The notes under the pieces were generated by a model, which did not search any database, had not been told where the DNA came from, and saw nothing but the letters and a program-made list of their open reading frames with translations. The position numbers and the translations under genes were made by a program. Positions 37,996 through 45,935 of a DNA stretch of 64,000 bases are shown here, one piece after another (position 1 is the first letter of the stretch; each line of letters starts with the position of its first letter). The stretch is from a virus, in the IMG/VR virus record IMGVR_UViG_3300010938_000950, positions 124,001-188,000 of that record. One strand, 5' to 3'.

Positions 37996-40086
37996 ATGAG
38001 CAACCGCGCTACCAACATCCTGCTTCGCCACAACTTCATCCACATCCCTGCTCCGAGCAGCGATACGGTGGTGGGTGCCAAGGAAGCTCTTGCCACCATC
38101 CTGATGAACCTGACCTACTACGGGAAGGCTCTCAGCCAGGAGGCATATGCCAAGCTCCTTCACCTGACGGGTGATGACTTGGTGTCCTGGTGGCAGGTTG
38201 TCGAGGCTGAGCTGAAGGACATCACGGGAGCCTCTCGCAAGATTGGCGATTTCGTGGTCTACAAAAACTTCCCCAAGGAGGTTCTGGACAAGAGCGCGGC
38301 CGAATACTGGCTCCCGCAGATCCTCATGTACTGGGGATTCCCGAAGGAGCTGTTCACCGAAGAGGTGGTGCCCCGTCCGAAGATGGACGAGCAGCCCAAG
38401 TGTACGGTGCTTCATCTCGCCAAGGATGGTCAGCTCCAAAACATCTTCACGTCCTACCTCAAGTCCCCGGCTCGCTGGAAGGACCATGAGCTGGCTGACG
38501 TTCTCTTCCTGGTGGATTGGTTTGCCGTCGATCTCGGCAAGCTGGCCTTCAAGGAGAACATGGTTCTCCTGGCTTCGGCTCTCATCAGCCGTGGCAAGGA
38601 CATCAAGGTCAACACGGCCACCGACGTTCTCCGTCTGGCTGTTGGTCTCAGCAACGGTGATGTCTCTCTCCGTGAGAAGAGCAAGCTCCGTTCCTTCAAG
38701 AAGAAGGAACGTCGATTCCTGCTCAACATGCTGGAGAGCTGCACCAATCTGACGGAGGACGTGGCTCGTAGGCCCGAGCTGTTCAAGCGTCTTCTCCACT
38801 CTCTTCACCCCGGCGACTACAAGCGGTCCTATCCGCAAGTCCTCAAGGTGATGAACAGTCTCTATCATGACGAGTTGGAGACTTTCAACTCTCAGGTGGA
38901 GGGCCTTCTGCTCGACAAGGACGAGCGAGTGCTGAAGCTTCTGGCTGGTCGCCCTGGCGACTTCCGAAGGCGCCTGGTCCACACGGTCAATCTCTTCGGT
39001 AAGAAGGCGGCTTCTGCCTTCACTTCTCAGGAAGTGCTGAGCAAGCTGACGGTCGGGCAGATCGTGGCTACTCGTTCCTTCCTGAACACGGTCAACGAGC
39101 GTACGGCTCGCATCTTCCCGCCCAAGGGGAACTGGAGTCGTGCTCAGTTGGCAGAGCCCCGCACGGTTGCCAAGACTCATCTCAAGGCCATCGACAAGGC
39201 GCTCGGTGCTGCGCTGGCTGCACGTGTTCCGGCAGTTGGTGTGCTCGATCCTGCCACCAGCAAGATCAAGCTGCCCAACAACGGAGAGGAAGGTCCCTAC
39301 ACTCGTGGAACGGTCTTCCCGATTCCCGAGGGAACGGACTTCATCCGCACGGCATCCTATTGGGATGTCAGCCAGTCTCGCTACACCTGGTTCGACAATG
39401 GTTGGAACTTCTTCGACCAGAACTGGAACCCGGTTGGTGCTTGCTGTTGGAACCAGCCCTTCTTCCCCAGCCGAGGGTACAGCTACTACAGCCGAGATCA
39501 GAAGCCTGCCAAGGATACTGGAGCGGTCTTCTCTGGAGACCCGACCATTGCCACTGGTAAGGCTGCCCAGATGATCGACCTGTATCCCGAGAAGCTTCGT
39601 GCTCAGGGAGTCAGGTATGCCGTGTGGAGCGTTCTCTGCTTCTCTCGGTTGACGTTCAACCAGGCGAACGATGTCTTCGCTGCCTTCCAGTGGGGCAAGG
39701 ATGCCAACAAGGGCAAGCTTTTCGAGCCGGCCCGTTGTCAGCTTGCCATCCCGCTCAAGGGTGACCAGCTCACCAAGTACGTCGTTCTCATCGACCTCGA
39801 TAAGAACGAGATGATCTACTTGGATGCTGGCCTCAAGAGCAGCACCAGCAGCGCAGCCATGAACGGCCCTCTTCTCCAGAAGACGATGCCGGCGTTCTTG
39901 GAGTACATCAACTCCCTCCCCTCCGTTCACGACTTGTTCCGTGAATCGGTGGACGCATCCAGCAAGACCAAGATTCTCTACTCCGACAAGGATGCAGAGT
40001 TGAAGGGTGAGCCGGCCTATGTTTTCCGCCCGGAGAACAAGGAGAACAAGTTCAAGCCGGTGGACCTGAACGGTCTTCTCGGATGA
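37996..40086 (+). CDS. Large protein resembling the MXAN_6230/SCO0854 family, TerD-like C-terminus, 696 aa
   Basis: This is the longest gene of the window. Residues about 205-245 (NTATDVLRLAVGLSNGDVSL, then RSFKKKERRFLLNML) and LFKRLLHSLHPGDYKRSYP match the core I recall for the bacterial MXAN_6230/SCO0854 family; RIFPPKGN and the C-terminal third (SYWDVS..., FFDQNWNPVG, GVRYAVWSVLCFSRLTFNQANDVFAAFQ, quoted in parts) match its TerD-like beta sandwich. The usual N-terminal RING part is absent. TerD-type proteins belong to calcium-binding stress and phage-defence systems. The role in a phage is unknown, perhaps subversion of such a system. GAGGAACG precedes the start. Confidence 0.72.
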   Translation: MSNRATNILLRHNFIHIPAPSSDTVVGAKEALATILMNLTYYGKALSQEAYAKLLHLTGDDLVSWWQVVEAELKDITGASRKIGDFVVYKNFPKEVLDKSAAEYWLPQILMYWGFPKELFTEEVVPRPKMDEQPKCTVLHLAKDGQLQNIFTSYLKSPARWKDHELADVLFLVDWFAVDLGKLAFKENMVLLASALISRGKDIKVNTATDVLRLAVGLSNGDVSLREKSKLRSFKKKERRFLLNMLESCTNLTEDVARRPELFKRLLHSLHPGDYKRSYPQVLKVMNSLYHDELETFNSQVEGLLLDKDERVLKLLAGRPGDFRRRLVHTVNLFGKKAASAFTSQEVLSKLTVGQIVATRSFLNTVNERTARIFPPKGNWSRAQLAEPRTVAKTHLKAIDKALGAALAARVPAVGVLDPATSKIKLPNNGEEGPYTRGTVFPIPEGTDFIRTASYWDVSQSRYTWFDNGWNFFDQNWNPVGACCWNQPFFPSRGYSYYSRDQKPAKDTGAVFSGDPTIATGKAAQMIDLYPEKLRAQGVRYAVWSVLCFSRLTFNQANDVFAAFQWGKDANKGKLFEPARCQLAIPLKGDQLTKYVVLIDLDKNEMIYLDAGLKSSTSSAAMNGPLLQKTMPAFLEYINSLPSVHDLFRESVDASSKTKILYSDKDAELKGEPAYVFRPENKENKFKPVDLNGLLG

Positions 40087-40225
40087 CGGACCAGCAATAT
40101 CGGGCGGCCAGATTATATCTGGCCCTCCGATACCTGGTGGTTGATTCAAGTCAGCCACCAAGTTTAGGAGAGTGTCTCCTATACGAGATGTGCTTTGCAT
40201 ACAAGCAAAAGCACGAGTGAGTTTC

Positions 40226-40287
40226 GGTAGGCCATGATGGTTCTTCCTTCTAAATCAATGGGAAAACAGAGCCATCGCTTTCCTACC
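40226..40287 (+). ncRNA. Tandem structured RNA motif, copy 1
   Basis: Outer stem GGTAGG/CCTACC, CCAT on the 5' side, inner stem GATGGTTC/GAGCCATC, then conserved TTCCTTCTA and AAAACA in the terminal loop, and GCTTT before the outer 3' strand. The unpaired parts are conserved in four copies while both stems vary with compensation. I do not recognise a known riboswitch or ribozyme. Confidence 0.7.
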
Positions 40288-40289
40288 AA

Positions 40290-40371
40290 TGTGGGCCATA
40301 GAGGGTCTTCCTTCTAATTCAAGGCATCAGCCCAAAAGGCTGATAAAAAACAGACCCTCTGCTTTCCCACA
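40290..40371 (+). ncRNA. Tandem structured RNA motif, copy 2
   Basis: Outer stem TGTGGG/CCCACA, inner stem AGAGGGTC/GACCCTCT, the same CCAT, TTCCTTCTA, AAAACA and GCTTT, plus an extra hairpin ATCAGCC/GGCTGAT in the terminal loop. It follows copy 1 by 2 bases and ends 19 bases before the gene at 40391. Confidence 0.7.
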
Positions 40372-40390
40372 CTAATTCTCAAAGCGTCCA

Positions 40391-40747
40391 ATGTGCATCC
40401 AAGACAAAGAACCACGAGAAGAATTGAAGCGACTGCCAGAGATGCTCAAGGAGCACGGCTGGTCGGCATCTCCCATTCACTGCAACTACTCGGCAACAAG
40501 CCCCGGTGATTGGTTGCAAGGTTCTTCGGGGCCAACCGAAACTCATCAAGGCATCACCCTTTTCACTGGTACAGCCTTTCAGGTTATCGCCAGAGAAGAA
40601 GACCTGAAAGTCAGGGTGGGGTGGCCCGGACAGATGACAACAACCTATACCTGTTTCACCGCAGAACAGGTAGTCTGGTGGCTCAGTAAGCTGCTGCCAC
40701 TGGCTGACAAAGAAATTGCGGAACGGAGGAAGAGCAATGACTTCTGA
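40391..40747 (+). CDS. Hypothetical protein, 118 aa
   Basis: A motif copy (40470) lies inside, read S-A-S-P-I-H-C, after a 26-residue head, again hinting at module joining. It lies directly downstream of the tandem RNA, which could control it. It overlaps the next gene by 11 bases. Confidence 0.68.
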   Translation: MCIQDKEPREELKRLPEMLKEHGWSASPIHCNYSATSPGDWLQGSSGPTETHQGITLFTGTAFQVIAREEDLKVRVGWPGQMTTTYTCFTAEQVVWWLSKLLPLADKEIAERRKSNDF

Positions 40748-40997
40748 TGAGAAGGAGCTGGCAATTCAGACCATCATTGGATTCATCCTGGATCCAATGC
40801 AAAAGGACAGAGTGCCCGTTTCCGACAGGCAGAAAGCCAATCTGCAAGACAGCATCAGTCGGGACCTGGACATCAACGGCTGGACTTTGCAGCAATGCAA
40901 AGATTCCGAAACCATGCCGGCTGGTGAGTTGATTCTCAACTTCCCCGAGACAACTCATACGATGTTCAGCATCTACCGCGCTTCCAAGATGTCGTGA
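40737..40997 (+). CDS. Hypothetical protein, 86 aa
   Basis: CGGAGGAAGAG upstream of ATG. Mostly helical. Unrecognised. Confidence 0.7.
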   Translation: MTSDEKELAIQTIIGFILDPMQKDRVPVSDRQKANLQDSISRDLDINGWTLQQCKDSETMPAGELILNFPETTHTMFSIYRASKMS

Positions 40998-41297
40998 AGA
41001 CTTACCTATCATCCTCATTGGTCGATCGGTTCCAGGTGGAACCTCCGGGTAGTTGAGGGATGGGCTAGGCAGGCGGCCACGGCCTAGAGGCAAGTGATCA
41101 TAGCCTAACGAATGAGGGTGTCAAGGAGTGAGATAACGTCAATCTCCAGTGCTCAGTGGCGAGACGCACCCGCCGATTTACGGGAACCTAGAGTCGTGGG
41201 ACGTATGGGCAATAGCCCGGAGGTTGGCCACCCGTGGTTCGAGTCCACAAGGTTCTCCCATTCACAGGATGCCCATTGCAGGGCATGCGGAACGCCG
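40998..41297 (+). other. Gene-free stretch with long-range pairing and tRNA-like element
   Basis: CCTCATT (about 41016) can pair with AATGAGG (about 41111) around a GGTTCCA/TGGAACC hairpin. The tRNA-like element at 41183 runs into the motif copy at 41255, and an ATGCCC/GGGCAT hairpin follows. Confidence 0.5.
41183..41257 (+). ncRNA. tRNA-like element 4, abutting a motif copy
   Basis: GGAACCT/AGGTTCT (7 bp) and GTGG-TTCGAGT-CCAC give acceptor and T-arm; length 75 is that of a tRNA and the next bases are CCA. But the D-arm is reduced to GTC-GTGG-GAC and the anticodon region folds as GGGC-AATA-GCCC. The 3' end overlaps the 11-base motif, whose CTCCCA supplies the terminal C-CCA. Confidence 0.45.
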
Positions 41298-41483
41298 ATG
41301 CGAAAACTCGCAGTCATCGCCCCAAGGTATCCAACACTACTAGAAAGAATTCTGATGGGGATCACCTGCATCGGATTCTGTCAAGGCAACACGCCCGAGA
41401 ACGTTCATAACTGTCATAGGTTTTGTATCGCTAACAAGCAATCATTACCTAGCAGAGATGAAACCAAGCAACTCGCTCCTTGA
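41298..41483 (+). CDS. Small hypothetical protein, 61 aa
   Basis: The ATG lies 12 bases after a motif-linked hairpin, the same spacing as for the gene at 63381, which supports this start. Contains several cysteines and a hydrophobic ILMGITCIGFC stretch. It overlaps the next gene by 26 bases. Confidence 0.52.
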   Translation: MRKLAVIAPRYPTLLERILMGITCIGFCQGNTPENVHNCHRFCIANKQSLPSRDETKQLAP

Positions 41484-41610
41484 ATTGGAAGCGTTGGCTC
41501 TCAAACTTTACATCGAAGCAGCGGCTGACAATGATTGGTTTTCAATGCTCATCTGTTGGGCCGTTGTCCTGCGATTGGAAAAACATGCCGGAACAGAAGT
41601 TGACGGCTGA
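41458..41610 (+). CDS. Small helical protein, 50 aa
   Basis: AGCAGAG precedes the ATG. LLELEALALKLYIEAAADNDWFSMLICWAVVLRLEK is a plausible helical protein. It overlaps both neighbours in other frames. Confidence 0.58.
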   Translation: MKPSNSLLELEALALKLYIEAAADNDWFSMLICWAVVLRLEKHAGTEVDG

Positions 41611-41788
41611 GGAAGCCATCACCTATTACTTCATCAAGGCTTGGATTGCTTGGGACGAAGCGTTCGACATCCAAGAGTGGATGGAACAGGGATTCAAGTT
41701 CAACGAAGCAGACACCAATCTGTATCAAGCGGTTGGGTTGGCTGGGCAGAGATGGCCCTGGGGCTACAAGCTGCCGAGGAAACGATGA
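41585..41788 (+). CDS. Hypothetical protein, 67 aa
   Basis: Aromatic-rich (AITYYFIKAWIAWDEAFDIQEWMEQG). The start is the first ATG in frame; overlaps the preceding gene by 26 bases and the next by 4. Confidence 0.64.
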   Translation: MPEQKLTAEEAITYYFIKAWIAWDEAFDIQEWMEQGFKFNEADTNLYQAVGLAGQRWPWGYKLPRKR

Positions 41789-41973
41789 GAGCCAAGAACG
41801 TTTCGGTTTCATTCTACCAGCAAGGCGGAGAGCTTCGTCTCTGGGGAGTGAGTTTCACCCTGAAAGGATCCTTGCCGACCAAAGACGGCAAGATGGATTC
41901 AGCGGCCTACAACAAGAAGTGTCGCGAGATCGAGAAGCTCATTGCTTCCATCGAATTCCCTGACTCGGAGTAA
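41785..41973 (+). CDS. Hypothetical protein, 62 aa
   Basis: ATGA overlap with the upstream gene; GAGGAAACG upstream. Predicted beta hairpins then a C-terminal helix. Unrecognised. Confidence 0.66.
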   Translation: MRAKNVSVSFYQQGGELRLWGVSFTLKGSLPTKDGKMDSAAYNKKCREIEKLIASIEFPDSE

Positions 41974-41976
41974 GTC

Positions 41977-42339
41977 ATGAAGCTCATTCTCAATGCCGCT
42001 CAGTGCCGTTCGTGTGAGACAATCATCGTCTCCACTCACCGCCATGACTTCCGCACGTGCAAGTGTGGGAAAGTTAGTGTGGATGGTGGCTTGGAGTACA
42101 CCAGACGAGTTGGGCAGCTCGACTTGATTGTGGAGCGTTGTGCCTATGTCTGGGATAGGTATTCCCAGCCCACCGATGCCGCCGGCAAATTCATTGTTTG
42201 GAGTCCTGGCGGCAAAACCAATCCCGGAGTCGTCTTTGATTGCAAGGATGATGCCGAGCAGTCAGCCAAGGAATTGGCTGTCAAGGTTCCGGTCAGTGAT
42301 TGGTACGTGGCTCAGCTCTCCCACGTCTCGACCCAATGA
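41977..42339 (+). CDS. Phage protein with CxxC and CKCG motifs, 120 aa
   Basis: CRSCETIIVSTHRHDFRTCKCGKVSVDGG matches a phage family I recall (C-x-x-C...H-R-H-D-F...C-x-C-G-x-x-x-V-D-G-G), probably zinc-bound; quoted in parts CRSC, HRHDF, CKCGKVSVDGG. Role unknown. The C-terminal half is unique. Overlaps the next gene by 4 bases. Confidence 0.75.
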   Translation: MKLILNAAQCRSCETIIVSTHRHDFRTCKCGKVSVDGGLEYTRRVGQLDLIVERCAYVWDRYSQPTDAAGKFIVWSPGGKTNPGVVFDCKDDAEQSAKELAVKVPVSDWYVAQLSHVSTQ

Positions 42340-42518
42340 GCTACGTCAGACAGTGCCAGCGACATACCGAGCATGATGATGATTGCTTTGCTTGTCGCAG
42401 CTTCGACCAAGCTATCAAGCAAAGTCTCGTCAACTACACCATTCCTCCACAACAACATCTATCGGTAATCGCTCCGAAGATTCGTGAATGGATGCGAACG
42501 GTGTTCACGGGACGCTAA
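42336..42518 (+). CDS. Small hypothetical protein, 60 aa
   Basis: Begins with a Cys/His-rich CQRHTEHDDDCFACRS that could bind zinc, followed by a helical C-terminus. ATGA overlap upstream, TAATG downstream. Confidence 0.64.
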   Translation: MSYVRQCQRHTEHDDDCFACRSFDQAIKQSLVNYTIPPQQHLSVIAPKIREWMRTVFTGR

Positions 42519-42613
42519 TGGACCCGTATCGTCAACCGAGTCCTCCACTAGTAAAACTACCACGACCACCCATCCCTCCACCTGACCCCACACCAATTCC
42601 TGAGGTATCATGA
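42518..42613 (+). CDS. Proline-rich micro-protein, 31 aa
   Basis: Twelve of 31 residues are proline (PPLVKLPRPPIPPPDPTPIP). It is linked by TAATG to the gene before and by ATGA to the gene after, so it may act mainly as a coupling leader. Confidence 0.5.
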   Translation: MDPYRQPSPPLVKLPRPPIPPPDPTPIPEVS

Positions 42614-43308
42614 TTCGTTGGATTCTGAGGGAAGTTTGGGAGAAGGTCAACGTCGTTGCCACCTGGCGACACATCAAAGAGCTTGGTAAGAAGTACGGCA
42701 AGCGTTTCTTCTGGGCTGCGCTCATCTGGGAGATCATCGAAGATGTGGTCTTCCCATTCATCTCATGGAAGATGGGTGTACCGGAACTGATTCCGGTTTT
42801 TCTGGTGCTACATTTCGAGCCCATTGTCTATCCCGCTTTCTTCTGGGGGTTCAAAACATGGGATCGCATCCAAGGCAAGGAACCTTGGGAGCCCAATCGA
42901 AGCGCTCACTCATCACACTGGCGCTCTGTCCTAAAGGGGCTGACGCTACACCTGTCCGTTTCTGGTTGGTTGGCGCAAGTTATTCCTTGGAAGCCGCTGG
43001 TTGTGCTCATGGTCCTAATGAGTTTCTTTGGATTCATTCATGAGCGCATATGGCATGATACCAACTACGGTATCGCTGGATGCGATCAAGTGGAATTCAA
43101 ACGGGTTCTTGCAAAGACTGGAACCTATATTCTCATCTCCACCATGACACTATATCCCCTTCTGAAAGTTGCCGGCTCTGCTACTCTTTGGCAGTCGCTC
43201 TTGGTAGCTCAGGGGATTACAGGAACGCTGTATCTCATCCTCGAAAGTGTGTGGGCCAAGTCCAAGTGGGGCGTTCGGTCCTCCCATTCACAACTCGAAC
43301 CGCAATGA
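42610..43308 (+). CDS. Polytopic membrane protein, 232 aa
   Basis: At least four hydrophobic segments are visible (for example FFWAALIWEIIEDVVFPF, LIPVFLVLHFEPIVYPAFF, PLVVLMVLMSFFGFI, TYILISTMTLYPLL). No family is recognised. The last codons contain a motif copy in another reading frame (S-S-H-S). Confidence 0.78.
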   Translation: MIRWILREVWEKVNVVATWRHIKELGKKYGKRFFWAALIWEIIEDVVFPFISWKMGVPELIPVFLVLHFEPIVYPAFFWGFKTWDRIQGKEPWEPNRSAHSSHWRSVLKGLTLHLSVSGWLAQVIPWKPLVVLMVLMSFFGFIHERIWHDTNYGIAGCDQVEFKRVLAKTGTYILISTMTLYPLLKVAGSATLWQSLLVAQGITGTLYLILESVWAKSKWGVRSSHSQLEPQ

Positions 43309-43523
43309 ACGTCAGCATCAAAACCAAGACATCCAAAGGTACAGTTCAAACCCGATGGTCAAACGACCAATTCAACGGAGTTGGTTGGGAAACTGTTTGG
43401 ACGGTGCCTGATCCCTACCTTCCTATCGAAAAGATTGAGAAGGTTATGAAGGGCGCAATGTCTTGGGAAGAGGCCGGACGTAATCACCTGGCCATGTGTC
43501 AGAACATCAAGGTCAAAACATGA
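43305..43523 (+). CDS. Hypothetical protein, 72 aa
   Basis: Starts 24 bases after the start of a motif copy and overlaps the membrane protein gene by 4 bases. No good ribosome-binding site. Unrecognised. Confidence 0.66.
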   Translation: MNVSIKTKTSKGTVQTRWSNDQFNGVGWETVWTVPDPYLPIEKIEKVMKGAMSWEEAGRNHLAMCQNIKVKT

Positions 43524-43684
43524 GCGGCTCAAGCAACAAGCGCTGCAAAGCAATCTCGCACCCCAATATCCAGCCTGGTTGGGGTTGCTGCCACTGTCGT
43601 ACATACAATGGTGAGCAGCGTGATGAGTGCAAGAATTGCAAGCACAAGCGTTGCGACAAAGAACCTGCCAACCAAGTGAGCTAA
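43520..43684 (+). CDS. Small cysteine-rich protein, 54 aa
   Basis: CCHCRTYNGEQRDECKNCKHKRC is a likely zinc knuckle (CxxC ... CxxC); it resembles RanBP2-like ribbons, which bind RNA or ubiquitin. ATGA overlap upstream. Confidence 0.68.
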   Translation: MSGSSNKRCKAISHPNIQPGWGCCHCRTYNGEQRDECKNCKHKRCDKEPANQVS

Positions 43685-43688
43685 GACC

Positions 43689-43904
43689 ATGAGTGCTGGA
43701 GGCGTCAAGTCCAAGGTTCGTCATAACGATCGAACCATGGCAAACACTCTGCCTTCCACGGAAAGTGAAAGGCATTGGGATAATTGCCGAGGCATTCATG
43801 GTGCCGCTCGTAGAAGGGCTGGCATCAAACACGGAACTGTCTGCGCCAGAAGGCGTCATGACAAAGAAGTGATTCAACAAGAACTGGAAGAAAGCTCCAA
43901 GTAA
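43689..43904 (+). CDS. Small basic protein, 71 aa
   Basis: Rich in R, H and K, no domain recognised. Ends in TAATG overlap with the next gene. Confidence 0.62.
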   Translation: MSAGGVKSKVRHNDRTMANTLPSTESERHWDNCRGIHGAARRRAGIKHGTVCARRRHDKEVIQQELEESSK

Positions 43905-44113
43905 TGGGGCCGTATCGCATTCCTGGGCATTCGGATCGTAGGTATCGCCGACTGTTCAGACGACAAGAACGAATCAACAAGCGAATCCTTGCTAGGGCCG
44001 AGGCCCGTTTCGAGAGGGAAAACTTGTTGAGAAACATCACGATGGGTGCAGCATATTGTATGCTGTTCTACATCAGCATCCTTTGGGCCATCATGTTCGT
44101 CCGAATGATGTAA
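43904..44113 (+). CDS. Single-pass membrane protein with basic N-terminus, 69 aa
   Basis: Residues 1-42 are strongly basic; MGAAYCMLFYISILWAIMFV near the C-terminus is a membrane helix. Unrecognised. Confidence 0.68.
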   Translation: MGPYRIPGHSDRRYRRLFRRQERINKRILARAEARFERENLLRNITMGAAYCMLFYISILWAIMFVRMM

Positions 44114-44119
44114 AGGAAT

Positions 44120-44172
44120 GCCCTTCTTTATTCAAGAGGACCCGCTCACTGACGTGTCTGAATAGGAAGGGC
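44120..44172 (+). other. Two-part stem-loop between genes
   Basis: GCCCTTC/GAAGGGC (7 bp) and TATTCA/TGAATA (6 bp) stack around a 24-base loop, 32 bases before the prim-pol-like gene. Could be a terminator without T-run or a control element. Confidence 0.45.
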
Positions 44173-44203
44173 CTGTGTCTCTCGCCAATGAGGGAGGAAT
44201 ACA

Positions 44204-44767
44204 ATGGCGAATTACACGGGGCAACAGAAGTTCCTTCTCCGTGATGCCGAAAGATACAGCGAGCTTGGTTATCGAGTTGGCTTAGCCAAAGGCAAAACGC
44301 TCATTCGTGAGTATGTGCCTGAGGACTTTTCTCCTTGGGGAGACCAAGTTTTCTTTGACTTCGATGGAGTGTCACTGATTCCAGATGGAATTGTCTGTGT
44401 AGACATCGACATTCCAGACTTTGGAGTTGTCTATGAGGAACTCCCTCCCACGTTCAAAGAGCGCACTCCAAGAGGGTGGCATCTTTGGTATCTTCTACCA
44501 AAGTCAATTCACGTTGACAATTCCATTCTCTTTCCAATCTGGAATCCTCAGATCAAATGGCGTCCACATGTGGACCTGTTGACCAAGGGTATTCCTAAAA
44601 AGGTCAAGTCACGATACAAGAGCACGACTGGTGGTCCTGACCATTGGGGCGAGCATGTATTGTGTAGTGGAACAACGGGCTATAAAAGAATCTGGCCCGA
44701 TGAAACACCACATCGAGACAAGCTAACCCTTGCGCCGCAATGGCTGCAAGATGCCCTGCAAAAGTGA
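44204..44767 (+). CDS. Prim-pol (AEP)-like domain protein, 187 aa
   Basis: CVDIDIPD (about 68-75) provides the D-x-D pair, RTPRGWHLWYLLP (about 91-103) corresponds to the T-x-x-G-x-H-x-x-Y motif, and VDLLTKG with SGTTGYKRIWPD follow as in N-terminal primase-polymerase domains. AEP enzymes make primers or copy DNA. Only the catalytic-type domain is present, with no helicase. GAGGGAGGAATAC gives a strong ribosome-binding site. Confidence 0.78.
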   Translation: MANYTGQQKFLLRDAERYSELGYRVGLAKGKTLIREYVPEDFSPWGDQVFFDFDGVSLIPDGIVCVDIDIPDFGVVYEELPPTFKERTPRGWHLWYLLPKSIHVDNSILFPIWNPQIKWRPHVDLLTKGIPKKVKSRYKSTTGGPDHWGEHVLCSGTTGYKRIWPDETPHRDKLTLAPQWLQDALQK

Positions 44768-44774
44768 AGGCGTC

Positions 44775-45068
44775 ATGAAAGAGTTGTTCTACTTGTCTCT
44801 CGGTCTTTGGTTGCTGGTGGCTGGTTGTCTCAAGCCTTTGCCACCAGAATCAATCCCGGTGACAGTGATCGAGATCAAACCTCCTTCTCCCAATCTCATC
44901 AGAGAACAAGCAGTGGAAGATGAGGACGCTTCTCCTCCACTCAAAACTTGGTTGTCCAAGGAAGAGGTTGATGCTCGGCGTCTTCAAGAGGCAATCGAAA
45001 AGGCAGCTTCGGAAGATCCGTGCCAGAAAGGCGACCCTCTCTGTGAGCACATCCAACCCTCTCCCTAA
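44775..45068 (+). CDS. Small proline-containing lipoprotein, 97 aa
   Basis: MKELFYLSLGLWLLVAGC is a lipoprotein signal (lipobox VAGC). The mature part begins with a proline-rich stretch (KPLPPESIP, KPPSPN) and ends helical. An outer-membrane spanin-like or inert surface protein is possible; no proof. Confidence 0.7.
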   Translation: MKELFYLSLGLWLLVAGCLKPLPPESIPVTVIEIKPPSPNLIREQAVEDEDASPPLKTWLSKEEVDARRLQEAIEKAASEDPCQKGDPLCEHIQPSP

Positions 45069-45366
45069 GCTAACTCATGTAGCTATCAGGCAGGGTGGAG
45101 TTGTATACTCCTTGCCTGCGCCACACCGACATCACCACATTCTCTGGATTCTTTCCAAGAGAAGGGGGAATGAAGGAGCGCCGGAAGTCAAAGACGAGCA
45201 TCTGCTTGTCGAGACTCCGAATGCCGGCATGGATAGTCAAGGGTTCTTGGATGCTGACGGTCACTACCTGACTCGTCCCGAAGCCCTAATCAGGGCGCAA
45301 GCCACCAAACAGATCAAGAACGGCAAGATCATTGGTGGCACCCTAACATCCGAAGACCTCTGGTAA
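45043..45366 (+). CDS. Conserved phage protein with RHHH motif, 107 aa
   Basis: The frame is open from a GTG at 45043 that overlaps the lipoprotein gene. RQGGVVYSLPAPHRHHHIL near the start and SQGFLDADGHYLTRPEAL...SEDLW at the end are a familiar phage pattern (G-F-x-x-x-x-G-x-x-x-x-R-x-E-A, S-E-D-L-W). Function unknown. The exact start is uncertain. Confidence 0.72.
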   Translation: MSTSNPLPKLTHVAIRQGGVVYSLPAPHRHHHILWILSKRRGNEGAPEVKDEHLLVETPNAGMDSQGFLDADGHYLTRPEALIRAQATKQIKNGKIIGGTLTSEDLW

Positions 45367-45371
45367 GTATC

Positions 45372-45551
45372 ATGTGTAGCGCTCATACCTGCAATGAATG
45401 TGGACAGCCTGCCCAATACTGGGATAAGGGCTGGGACGATGAAGAGTGGGGTATGGGTGATCCTGATACTTATTGGTGTGAGGAACACAAGCACTTCAAA
45501 CCGGGCGCCGAACCGCTCCCATTCACCGCACAACCGGAGCCGAAGCCATGA
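45372..45551 (+). CDS. Small Cys/His protein, 59 aa
   Basis: CSAHTCNECGQPAQYWDKG...YWCEEHKHF fits a zinc-binding module. The tail contains a motif copy read L-P-F-T rather than P-I-H. It overlaps the next gene by 4 bases. Too short for certainty, but the coupling and cysteine spacing support it. Confidence 0.62.
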   Translation: MCSAHTCNECGQPAQYWDKGWDDEEWGMGDPDTYWCEEHKHFKPGAEPLPFTAQPEPKP

Positions 45552-45934
45552 GCGAAACTATCGAATTGACGTACGAGAACGATGAGGGTGATGAGATCAC
45601 TCTGGAGCTTCCATCCAAGATGGAAGTTTGCTATGACTGTGAGGGTCATGGCATGGTTCTCAACGAAGCCATGAGGTATCATGCCTATACCTCAGAGGAC
45701 GAGGAGTTTCACGACCCGGAATTCCGGGAGGAATACTTCAAGCGGGGAGGCATCTACGATGTAGTGTGCCCTACCTGCAAGGGAAAGAACGTTCTTCCCG
45801 TGGTCAACGAAGAAGCTCTCAACGAGAAGCAGAAGGCGGACTACGCACTCTATCAGGAGTGGAAAGAAGATCAGGACCGAGCGGATGCAGAGTACGAATC
45901 TCTGTGCCGCATGGAACGGATGATGGGCTGCTGA
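45548..45934 (+). CDS. DnaJ-type zinc-finger phage protein, 128 aa
   Basis: Start 32 bases from a motif copy. CYDCEGHGMVL at 28-38 and CPTCKGKNVLP at 74-84 are CxxCxGxG-type half-sites. The rest is acidic and helical. Similar small proteins occur in many phages without known function. Confidence 0.78.
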   Translation: MSETIELTYENDEGDEITLELPSKMEVCYDCEGHGMVLNEAMRYHAYTSEDEEFHDPEFREEYFKRGGIYDVVCPTCKGKNVLPVVNEEALNEKQKADYALYQEWKEDQDRADAEYESLCRMERMMGC

Positions 45935-45935
45935 G

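Larger units (their letters stand above)
40087..40390 (+). other. Intergenic region carrying a tandem RNA pair
   Basis: GCCAGATTATATCTGGC (40111-40127) is a hairpin after the long gene; GTGCTTTTG-like pairings follow near 40190. The tandem RNA motifs at 40226 and 40290 fill the rest up to 20 bases before the next gene. Confidence 0.55.

Noticed and set aside
37948-40200. 750-residue minus-strand open frame
   Set aside because: It is the antisense of the 696-residue TerD-like gene, which has family similarity, a motif and a Shine-Dalgarno sequence.
42752-42762. Motif-like TTCCCATTCAT inside the membrane protein gene
   Set aside because: It encodes hydrophobic residues of a membrane helix and differs from the motif; probably chance.
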